Shown piece after piece: positions 29,331-36,150 of a stretch of DNA of 64,000 bases. Source of the DNA: Ferruginibacter sp. HRS2-29 (GTDB lineage: Bacteria; Bacteroidota; Bacteroidia; Chitinophagales; Chitinophagaceae); NCBI RefSeq assembly GCF_024343615.1, contig NZ_RJUB01000141.1, positions 62,001 through 126,000 on the forward strand. Reading direction: 5' to 3'. The notes under the pieces were generated by a model. It worked only from the letters and a program-made list of their open reading frames with translations. It had not been told where the DNA came from and made no database searches. How positions within the stretch are numbered: the first letter of the stretch is position 1; the number at the start of each line of letters is the position of its first letter. Both the position numbers and the translations under genes were made by a program.

Positions 29331-30359
29331 GTGAAAATTTCTAATGAGACGAAAGTAGGCGCTATAGCAGTAGTATCGGTTACCTTACTGATACTTGGAT
29401 TCAATTTTTTGAAAGGCAAGAAATTATTCAGCAAAAGCACAACCCTGTACGGGGTTTACGGAAATGTACAGGGATTGCAGAATTCCAACCCGGTCATCAT
29501 CAACGGGCTGCAGGTAGGTACGGTGTACAAGATCAGCACCGATAAGGACATCAGCCGTATAAAAGTGGAATTCAATATTACAAAGGACATCAACATCCCC
29601 AACAACTCGGTGGCGATGATCAAGCCCAACCCTATCGGTACCACCAGCGTGGAAATAAGGCTGGGCGATGCCAAAGCATTTCTGCAAAGCGGGGATTCCA
29701 TCTTTACAGAAGCAAATGCGGGTGTTTTCAACGATATCCTGAAAAAGGTAAACCCTGTTTTATTTGAAGTACAAAAAGCCGTAAGCTCCCTAGATACCCT
29801 GATCATCAATATCAACTCTGTAATCGATCCTCGTACAAAAGGTAATATAGCCTCCACATTCGAGAACCTGAAAACGATCTCCAATTCGATGATCACTTCT
29901 ACGGCTTACCTGGAAAAATTATTGAACGCGGAAACCGGGGCGCTGGCTAAAACCCTGCAGAATATGAATTCTGTCACCGGTAATCTTGCAGCCAATAATG
30001 AAAAAGTAACCAGCGTGATGACCAACCTGGATAAAACCACCACAAAACTATCGCAGCTTGATCTGCAGAGAACACTTAACAGCCTGGACAGTACGATCAA
30101 TAGTCTACAGAAAATTGTGGCTACGGTGGATAGTAAAGATGGTACATTGGGCAAGCTCATCAACGACCCCACTCTTTACCAGAACCTGGCTTCTACGGGC
30201 AACAAGCTGAACCTGTTGCTGGATGATATCCGGACAAACCCGAAAAGGTATGTGAGCATATCAGTATTCGGTAAAAAAGCGAAAGGTGATCCGTTGGTTG
30301 TACCTACACCCGATACATTGAATTCACCTTATTATATTGAGAAAGTACCTAAGAACTAA
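29331..30359 (+). CDS. MCE-domain protein (MlaD family)
   Basis: MlaD-type proteins form rings in the periplasm that move phospholipids between membranes. Residues about 8-28 form a membrane anchor (VGAIAVVSVTLLILGFNFLK). The MCE domain follows (LYGVYGNVQGLQNSNPVIIN, then GLQVGTV). A long helical, coiled-coil-like C-terminal part follows (repeated SLDSTINSLQKIVATVDS-type segments). The start codon is GTG at 29331; no better ATG is in frame. Partner genes for the ATPase and permease (MlaF, MlaE) are not in this window. It is probably cotranscribed with the amidase. Confidence 0.9.
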   Translation: MKISNETKVGAIAVVSVTLLILGFNFLKGKKLFSKSTTLYGVYGNVQGLQNSNPVIINGLQVGTVYKISTDKDISRIKVEFNITKDINIPNNSVAMIKPNPIGTTSVEIRLGDAKAFLQSGDSIFTEANAGVFNDILKKVNPVLFEVQKAVSSLDTLIININSVIDPRTKGNIASTFENLKTISNSMITSTAYLEKLLNAETGALAKTLQNMNSVTGNLAANNEKVTSVMTNLDKTTTKLSQLDLQRTLNSLDSTINSLQKIVATVDSKDGTLGKLINDPTLYQNLASTGNKLNLLLDDIRTNPKRYVSISVFGKKAKGDPLVVPTPDTLNSPYYIEKVPKN

Positions 30360-30387
30360 CAACTTCTATATTTTCGACCGAAAAAAA

Positions 30388-30449
30388 TGCCACGAATGCA
30401 CGAATAAAATATGAATAATGATATTACATTTATTCGTGTATTTGTGGCA
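30388..30449. repeat. Inverted repeat (GCCACGAATGCACGAAT type)
   Basis: The arms 30388-30408 and 30429-30449 are 21 nt and match at 19 of 21 positions, both differences being G-U compatible on one strand. It lies between two genes in the same direction (MCE gene and LptA-like gene), ending 18 nt before the TTG start of the latter. Confidence 0.85.
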
Positions 30450-30466
30450 ATTATATCTACAACACG

Positions 30467-32224
30467 TTGAGAAATCTTTTAAAACATTTATTGGTACTGA
30501 TGCTGCTTTTGGCGGCATCGGCTGGTTATGCCCAAAACGGCACCATAGCTGTTCCTGCCCCGCAGGATACTACACGGCTCATCGAGATCTTACCCGGCAG
30601 CAGAAGCATGCGCCAGTTTCAGAAAGATTCCACTACCCTCATCACCCTGGCGGGCAACGCGGCAGTGAAGCAGGGCAATACCTATATATACGGCGATAGC
30701 ATAGTGGTGAACCAGCTCACCGGTGTGGCAGAAGTTTTTGGAAATGTACATATCAACGATGCCGACAGTGTGCACACTTACGCCCAATACCTCAAATACA
30801 TCGGCAAAGACAGGATCGCTTATCTCAAAAAGAGCGTGCGGCTCACTGATGGTAAAGGCCAGTTGTTCACCGACGATCTCGAATACAATCTTTCTACGGG
30901 CATCGCCACTTACAAAGGTGGCGGACGGGTGGTAAATGGGAAAACGGTGCTGACCAGTTCGGATGCCGTTTATTATTCCGATACCAAGGATGTGTATTTC
31001 AAAAAATATGTGCACCTCACCGATCCGAAATACGATATCGTGGCAGACAGCCTGCTTTACAATACACAGCTTAAAGAAGCGCATTTCATTTCCCCTACCC
31101 GCATCAAGACAAAAGAAGGAACGATCATCAATACGAAGAACGGGATCTATAACCTGGAAACAGGCGAAGCGAGATTTTTCGACCGCACGGGTATCAACGA
31201 TGCAAAATCGCATACTTCCATTTCGGCGGACAATCTTTTTTCGGATGATAAAACCGGCATCGCTGTCGCGGAAGGAAATGCAAAATTCGTAGACTCGGTG
31301 AATAAAGTGACCGTCATTGCCGGCAGGCAGGAAGTAAACCGGAAGGAAAATTCGTTTCTCGCCACCCGCAAACCGGTGATGATCTTTTATGATAAAGGCG
31401 ACAGCACTTATGTTGCAGCGGATACGTTATTCTCCGGCCTGCGCAAATACGATACGAAAACTAGAACTACCACTGTTAAAAAAGACACACTCAAATCCAC
31501 GATAGCCGTAGATCTTATTCATAAAGACACTGCCGGCGCTGCGCAGACGCTGTCGGTTTTTAAAAACGATACACTCAGGACTGTATCGCCGGTAAAACCT
31601 GCCGACAGCCTTTCGAATCTGGCCAAAACAGATACGCTGCAAAAACCTTCGATGGACAGCATCCGTTATTTTCTCGGTTTCCATCATGTACGCATCTTCA
31701 ACGACTCGTTGCAGGCGGTGAGTGACAGCATGTATTACAGCACGGAGGATTCGGTATTCCGTTTGTTCCAGGCGCCGGTTTTCTGGAATGATAAAACGCA
31801 GGTGAGCGGCGATACGATGTACCTCTACACACAGAACAGGCAGCCCAAACGACTGAACGTATTTTTCAATGCGCTGGTGATCAGTAAGGAAAATGATGCG
31901 ATGTACAATCAGGTCGGCGGACGCACACTCAATGCCTATTTTGCAGAAGGAAACATTGATTATATCAGGATCAAAGGTTCGCCTGCCGAAAGTGTGTTTT
32001 ATCCGCAGGATGATGACAGTGCTTATGTGGGAATGAACCGCAGCAGCGGGGATGTGATCGATGTTTATTTTGTGAATAAACAGCTCAACAAGATCAAGTT
32101 CGTGAATAATGTGGATGGCACTTTGTTTCCCCTCAGAACTGTAACGAATGAACAGAAATATCTGAAAGGATTTATCTGGCAGGATAAACGGAGGCCGAAG
32201 AACAAACTGGAGCTTTTTGAGTAA
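30467..32224 (+). CDS. LptA/OstA-like periplasmic protein (585 aa)
   Basis: A signal peptide (HLLVLMLLLAASAGYAQ) is followed by OstA-like domains, recognisable as short repeating strands: GNAAVKQGNTYIYGDSIVVN, AEVFGNVHINDADSVHTYA, YLKKSVRLTDGKGQLFTDDL, and so on. In this family the domain bridges the periplasm and carries LPS from the inner membrane to LptD. At 585 residues it is about three times the size of proteobacterial LptA, as is common in Bacteroidota; the C-terminal third (DSIRYFLGFHHVRIFNDSLQ) is a second OstA-like block. The start codon is TTG at 30467; no ATG fits the signal peptide. The neighbouring lptD, amidase and MCE genes support a role in outer-membrane biogenesis. Confidence 0.88.
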   Translation: MRNLLKHLLVLMLLLAASAGYAQNGTIAVPAPQDTTRLIEILPGSRSMRQFQKDSTTLITLAGNAAVKQGNTYIYGDSIVVNQLTGVAEVFGNVHINDADSVHTYAQYLKYIGKDRIAYLKKSVRLTDGKGQLFTDDLEYNLSTGIATYKGGGRVVNGKTVLTSSDAVYYSDTKDVYFKKYVHLTDPKYDIVADSLLYNTQLKEAHFISPTRIKTKEGTIINTKNGIYNLETGEARFFDRTGINDAKSHTSISADNLFSDDKTGIAVAEGNAKFVDSVNKVTVIAGRQEVNRKENSFLATRKPVMIFYDKGDSTYVAADTLFSGLRKYDTKTRTTTVKKDTLKSTIAVDLIHKDTAGAAQTLSVFKNDTLRTVSPVKPADSLSNLAKTDTLQKPSMDSIRYFLGFHHVRIFNDSLQAVSDSMYYSTEDSVFRLFQAPVFWNDKTQVSGDTMYLYTQNRQPKRLNVFFNALVISKENDAMYNQVGGRTLNAYFAEGNIDYIRIKGSPAESVFYPQDDDSAYVGMNRSSGDVIDVYFVNKQLNKIKFVNNVDGTLFPLRTVTNEQKYLKGFIWQDKRRPKNKLELFE

Positions 32225-32228
32225 CAGA

Positions 32229-32400
32229 AAGGTTGAAGGTTCAAGGTTCAATGTTGAAGGTTGAAAGTTCTTTCCATAGGAAAGTGTCTTTCTTTGCTGA
32301 AATTTCTATCAACTTAAAACCATCAACCTTCAACCTTCAACCTTCAACCTTCAACCTTCAACCTTCAACCATCAACCTTCAACTTTCAACCTTCAACCAC
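32229..32400. repeat. Word hairpin (CAACCTT type)
   Basis: The left arm (about 32229-32266) repeats GGTTGAA/GGTTCAA words. The right arm (about 32321-32398) has about ten tandem copies of the 7-mer CAACCTT. They are inverse complements, so a long branched hairpin can form. It lies between two genes in the same direction and ends 4 nt before the TTG start of the next one. Confidence 0.9.
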
Positions 32401-32403
32401 TAA

Positions 32404-33729
32404 TTGAGTAAACTATTTCTTTTCATACTGCTATCGCTTTTATCTTCCACCTGCTTTTCGCAGGAAGATAAATTTATCGGCACCTGGCAGATGGACCATC
32501 ATCCTGACGGTGCGGATACCACCCCTTTACTGATCAGGCTTGAAGTGGGTTCACCCGAAAAAAACCTGCTCTACCCTGCCCGGCTCACTATCAATTATGG
32601 AAATTTTTCCGGCGTCTATGAGATACTGTTGGTAAAGAAGGGTTACAGCCAATTGGGCATCGGGCGTGATAAAGCGCCGGTGAGCGAAATGCCTTTCAGC
32701 CTTGGTGGCTGGACGATCTTTCTCAATGGCACTTTTGATATCGGCCGAAACAAACTGGGTACGCAGGTGTTGACCGCAAACCGCATCGTTTCCAAAAGAT
32801 ACGGAGTGGACATGCCTGAACTGTTGGGTTTCCCGGACAGCACACGGATGACAGCGATGCGCATCCGCGACCTTTTGCGGGAAAGCAATATCACCCTTAC
32901 CAAACTGAATGCCACCCCATGGCCCAGCAGCAGGACGATCAACATACTCACGCCCTATCTTTCCGACTCTTACCATGGCATCATGGATACGCTGAACACC
33001 AATATCAATGAGGGCCACCTCAGTTTTGCAGATAACAATAAAATCGACAATGACTCCGTTTTTGTGTTGCTGAACAATAAAATGATCATTGACCGTACAG
33101 ATCTCAGCCGCGAAAATCCATCGGCAAATATTACCCTGGATACCGGTATGAACATACTGGTTTTCTTTGCGGACAATTACGGAAAAGTTCCACCCAATAC
33201 CGGCAAAATGACCGTAACGATCGGAAAAGATAAATTCATCATGAATTTTGCCAACCCTGAAAATGTTTCCGCAACGTTCATCGTGGCGAAGCTTTATTAT
33301 TATCCGTTGAAACCGGTCATAAATACTCCGCCTGTAACGATCCGCAATATGAAGAAAGGCAAATTGCCGGATGAATTATCAAGGAACACCAAACTGCTCG
33401 ATGAAGTGCATACGGAATCGCATGAAGTAACACTGGCCATCTGGGATGATGCCCTGGAAGACGGCGACAGCATTTCGCTCAATATCAATGGCGACTGGCT
33501 GGTGAAAGGTTTTGCCGTAAAAAAGAAACCACAGTTCTTAAAAGTAAAATTGTTGCCGGGAGAAAACGATATCGTATTCATCGCCGATAACCTTGGCGCC
33601 AGTGCGCCGAACACATCCATACTGGAGATCATCGATGGAAAGCGCAGGCGTTCCTTCATGATCAGCACCGATATGAAACAGAATAACCTGGTGCGGATCA
33701 CCTATGACGTTGTAGCATCGGAACCATAA
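32404..33729 (+). CDS. Secreted protein with two related C-terminal beta modules (441 aa)
   Basis: A signal peptide (LFLFILLSLLSSTCFSQ) is followed by a lipocalin-like first domain (DKFIGTWQMDHHPDG, then NYGNFSGVYEILLVKKGYSQ). After it come two related modules. The first, about residues 205-290, has DNDSVFVLLNN and MNILVFFADNYGKVPPNTG. The second, about 340-430, has EDGDSISLNIN and ENDIVFIADNLGASAPNTS. No catalytic motif was recognised. The start codon is TTG at 32404, only 4 nt after the hairpin; no ATG in frame would keep the signal peptide. It is probably periplasmic or surface-exposed. Confidence 0.82.
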   Translation: MSKLFLFILLSLLSSTCFSQEDKFIGTWQMDHHPDGADTTPLLIRLEVGSPEKNLLYPARLTINYGNFSGVYEILLVKKGYSQLGIGRDKAPVSEMPFSLGGWTIFLNGTFDIGRNKLGTQVLTANRIVSKRYGVDMPELLGFPDSTRMTAMRIRDLLRESNITLTKLNATPWPSSRTINILTPYLSDSYHGIMDTLNTNINEGHLSFADNNKIDNDSVFVLLNNKMIIDRTDLSRENPSANITLDTGMNILVFFADNYGKVPPNTGKMTVTIGKDKFIMNFANPENVSATFIVAKLYYYPLKPVINTPPVTIRNMKKGKLPDELSRNTKLLDEVHTESHEVTLAIWDDALEDGDSISLNINGDWLVKGFAVKKKPQFLKVKLLPGENDIVFIADNLGASAPNTSILEIIDGKRRRSFMISTDMKQNNLVRITYDVVASEP

Positions 33730-33859
33730 ATTTGCCGCAGATCTTCGCAGAAATATACAATGTGATTTAATAAGCAACCACATTATTTATCGCGTCGATG
33801 ACTAATTTTTAATTTTTAATTCTTAATTGACTTGTTATCTTTAGAAAAAACCAATCTCT

Positions 33860-34765
33860 ATGTTTAAAAGGTTCCTTTGTCTTTTTTTCGTTTCCTTTAC
33901 TTTTCTGCAGATCCTGCAGGCACAAAAAAACGGCATACTACCGTTAACGGGTATACGCTATTTCAATGAAGGCATCTGGGCTAAAAATATCGATGTGAAC
34001 GTAGATGGTTCCAACCTGCTGAGCGATCGCGTAGGTTTGAATAAAGAAATAGAGATCAAGCTGCAGTTGCCTGTTGGTTTCACGCCGGCGGCTGGTAATT
34101 TTTTCGCGGGAGCAGAAGTCACCTTGTTATCTTCCGGTGGAGCGGTACTTTCAAAAACACCAAATGTATTCAACTTCAATGAAGCCAAAGGCTTTCCTGC
34201 TGCGGCTTTCAAGGAACTGATCGTAAAAGTCGGGCTTCGCAGCGATATCATCAGGAGCGAACCATCCGTTACCATCCAGGTACGCTTTTTTGATCTGAAA
34301 AGTAAGAACCAGTTGCGCCTGGAGTTTCCTGTAACAATTGCCCGGCCCGGTGAGCCATTGCAGGTTTCGAAACTTGCGGTCTTTGTAAAAACAACCGATG
34401 GCTCCCCTGCCATTACCAGCATGCTGAAAATAAAAACTGCTGACGTGACAGTCGATACTTCTATCAGGGTAAACCCAAAAATGGCTTACATCAGCCTCGA
34501 CATCCCTGGAATAGAAGGCACCAGCATGGATGAAGTATTGAGCGGTACTGAAACTTTCTGGGTGTATGATGAAAAACTGAACAGTGTAAAAACAGCCGAC
34601 AAACTCCTGAAGAAAGTTGGCGGTTCGATGGAAAACAGTATTGTGAACTATGTATTGAAAATTCCTTATAAGTTAAAAACTTCCCCGGCTAAAAATTATG
34701 TAGTGAGGTTCAGGTGGGAAAGTAAGGATAGGAAGAAGATATTGGATATAGTGGTAACTAAATAG
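33860..34765 (+). CDS. Secreted protein of unknown function (301 aa)
   Basis: The N-terminus is a signal peptide (RFLCLFFVSFTFLQILQAQ). The rest is beta-rich, with segments such as NFFAGAEVTLLSSGG, VTIQVRFFDLKSKNQLRLEF and YVVRFRWESKDRKKI. It has no cysteine in the mature part and no motif I recognise. It starts with ATG 130 nt after the 441-aa gene, in the same direction, and a TATCTTTA box close to the Bacteroidota -7 consensus lies about 20 nt upstream, so it may have its own promoter. A perfect 17-bp hairpin follows the stop. Confidence 0.8.
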   Translation: MFKRFLCLFFVSFTFLQILQAQKNGILPLTGIRYFNEGIWAKNIDVNVDGSNLLSDRVGLNKEIEIKLQLPVGFTPAAGNFFAGAEVTLLSSGGAVLSKTPNVFNFNEAKGFPAAAFKELIVKVGLRSDIIRSEPSVTIQVRFFDLKSKNQLRLEFPVTIARPGEPLQVSKLAVFVKTTDGSPAITSMLKIKTADVTVDTSIRVNPKMAYISLDIPGIEGTSMDEVLSGTETFWVYDEKLNSVKTADKLLKKVGGSMENSIVNYVLKIPYKLKTSPAKNYVVRFRWESKDRKKILDIVVTK

Positions 34766-34766
34766 T

Positions 34767-34827
34767 TTATGGATCATAGCTTGAGGTTTATAGGACAACC
34801 TGCTAAATCCCAAGCTATGATCCATAA
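34767..34827. terminator. Hairpin between convergent genes
   Basis: TTATGGATCATAGCTTG (34767-34783) and its exact inverse complement (34811-34827) are separated by 27 nt. It begins 2 nt after the stop of the 301-aa gene and lies ahead of a converging small gene. No long T run follows, so classical Rho-independent action is not certain. Confidence 0.7.
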
Positions 34828-34906
34828 TACTTATCAGGAGACAGACAGCCTTCTTCCGCGAAGAGTGCTCTACAATTAAACGGGCTATTCGAACAAATAC
34901 CATGAA

Positions 34907-35164
34907 TTAATTCTTCATCTTCTTCAGTTTATTCTCGTTATACCTCATATCTGCTGTCCCGTCTTTCTTCAACTTTTTATTGGCTTTAAAACGTCTGTCC
35001 GGCGTGCCGTCTGCTTTTAATTTTGACGATTCTGTCGTAGAGGATTTTGCAGGTGCTGTGGTAAAACCCTTTTTTTCGGTGGTTTTCGAAGGAGTCGCTG
35101 TTTGCGCAAAAGAAACGGTTGCGGTAGCGAGAAGCATAGATAGTGCGATCAGGAACTTTTTCAT
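34907..35164 (-). CDS. Small secreted basic protein with a duplicated 16-residue motif (85 aa)
   Basis: A signal peptide (MKKFLIALSMLLATATVSFAQ) leaves about 64 mature residues. After a Thr/Lys/Ser-rich stretch come two copies of one motif: KLKADGTPDRRFKANK and KLKKDGTADMRYNENK. The ending is KLKKMKN. The mature protein is strongly basic and likely unstructured outside the motif. Small periplasmic proteins with this DGTxDxR motif are frequent in Bacteroidota; their function is unknown. It converges with the 301-aa gene and is divergent from the PepSY-like lipoprotein. Confidence 0.85.
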   Translation of the reverse strand: MKKFLIALSMLLATATVSFAQTATPSKTTEKKGFTTAPAKSSTTESSKLKADGTPDRRFKANKKLKKDGTADMRYNENKLKKMKN

Positions 35165-35290
35165 TTTTTAATTGATTTAGTCTTTTAACTATTACTAAGA
35201 TATAGAATCATTGGCACTGCTCCAAACCTCAATAATTTAATAAATCAAACTTTGGCACAAAATTTTTATGAAGGAATGTAAACAATTATT

Positions 35291-35851
35291 ATGAAAATAT
35301 TCCAGCTTTTAACCATCGTAAGCGTTTCCGGACTGTCATTGATAGCCTGCAACGACTCAAAAAAGGAAACAACCACCCCCGAACAGACACCAGTAGCCGT
35401 AGTAGCAAAAGACGCCAATAAGGAAGGGGTAAAAACAGAAGTGACTGCTGAGCAGGTACCTGATACCATAGAATTGCTCTTTGCAAAAAAATATCCGAAA
35501 GCTTCCAAAACTACCTGGATGAAGTATGAGCCTGTGGAATCAGACGACATGAAAATGGATGACCAGTATTATTATGCTGTCTTCAACAGCGAAGGTGCCG
35601 ATTATACTGCCTGGTACAACAACCGTGGTGAATGGGTAAAAACCTCTACGAGGGTAACCGGCAATGCCAATTTGCCCGATGCCGTTAATAAAACGATCAA
35701 TGCACAATATCCGGGTTATACCATCGTGGAAATCGATAAGGAAAATGATAAGGATATGGATATGTATGAGATCGAATTGAAAAATGGCGATAAAAAAGCC
35801 AAGTTGAAAATTTTACCAAATGGCGAAGTGTTCAAACGCAAGGAAAAATAA
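35291..35851 (+). CDS. PepSY-like lipoprotein (186 aa)
   Basis: The N-terminus ends in a lipobox (LSLIAC, Cys about residue 20), so it is a lipoprotein. After an acidic linker rich in Thr, Glu and Val come two related units: FAKKYPKASKTTWMKYEPVE and INAQYPGYTIVEIDKENDKD. Each is followed by a strand pair (YYAVFNSEGADYTAWYNNRG; YEIELKNGDKKAKLKI). This is the duplicated PepSY-like (BLIP-like) arrangement common in Bacteroidota periplasmic proteins. The function is unknown; binding or inhibition roles are known for related folds only. Confidence 0.85.
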   Translation: MKIFQLLTIVSVSGLSLIACNDSKKETTTPEQTPVAVVAKDANKEGVKTEVTAEQVPDTIELLFAKKYPKASKTTWMKYEPVESDDMKMDDQYYYAVFNSEGADYTAWYNNRGEWVKTSTRVTGNANLPDAVNKTINAQYPGYTIVEIDKENDKDMDMYEIELKNGDKKAKLKILPNGEVFKRKEK

Positions 35852-35996
35852 TTATAATGGATAATGGTATAATGGATAATGGATAATGGATAATTCTTTC
35901 AAGCTGTGATTACTTTCTTTGACGGGAAGATGTTCGGTTTGAAAACATTATCCATTATACCATTATCTCATTATCCATTAATAAATTATCCATTCT
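35851..35996. repeat. Word hairpin (GGATAATGGTATAAT type)
   Basis: The left part (35853-35894) repeats ATAATGGATAATGG; the right part (35946-35996) has the inverse words ATTATCCATT. The core GGATAATGGTATAATGGATA pairs without gaps. The same word family forms the hairpin at 43881-43970. It lies between the PepSY-like gene and hppA, both plus strand, and ends about 120 nt before the hppA promoter candidate. Confidence 0.9.
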
Positions 35997-36115
35997 ATTT
36001 AAATCCGGCCCAATTGGTATAAAAATCTCCCCATTTTGCCCTTTTCTCCACTGAAATTGCTGAATTTCATATAAAAATGCCTAAAGCAATACTGGCATTT
36101 GTGCCGCTTTTCCCC

Positions 36116-36123
36116 TATTTTTG
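36116..36123 (+). promoter_or_regulatory. Putative promoter of the pyrophosphatase gene
   Basis: TATTTTTG at 36116-36123 matches the Bacteroidota -7 consensus TAnnTTTG and lies 27 nt before the ATG. A TTTG at 36098-36101 is a possible -33 element, but the 14-nt spacing is shorter than usual. Confidence 0.45.
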
Positions 36124-36150
36124 CCGTCCAAAAAATAGACTACTACTTAT

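Noticed and set aside
32321..32400. A CRISPR-like array of short repeats
   Set aside because: The 7-bp units follow each other without spacers and pair with an inverse arm on the left; no cas gene is near.
33730..33859. A word hairpin between the 441-aa and 301-aa genes
   Set aside because: Only direct AATTTTTAA words (33801-33829) are present; no inverse arm of useful length was found.
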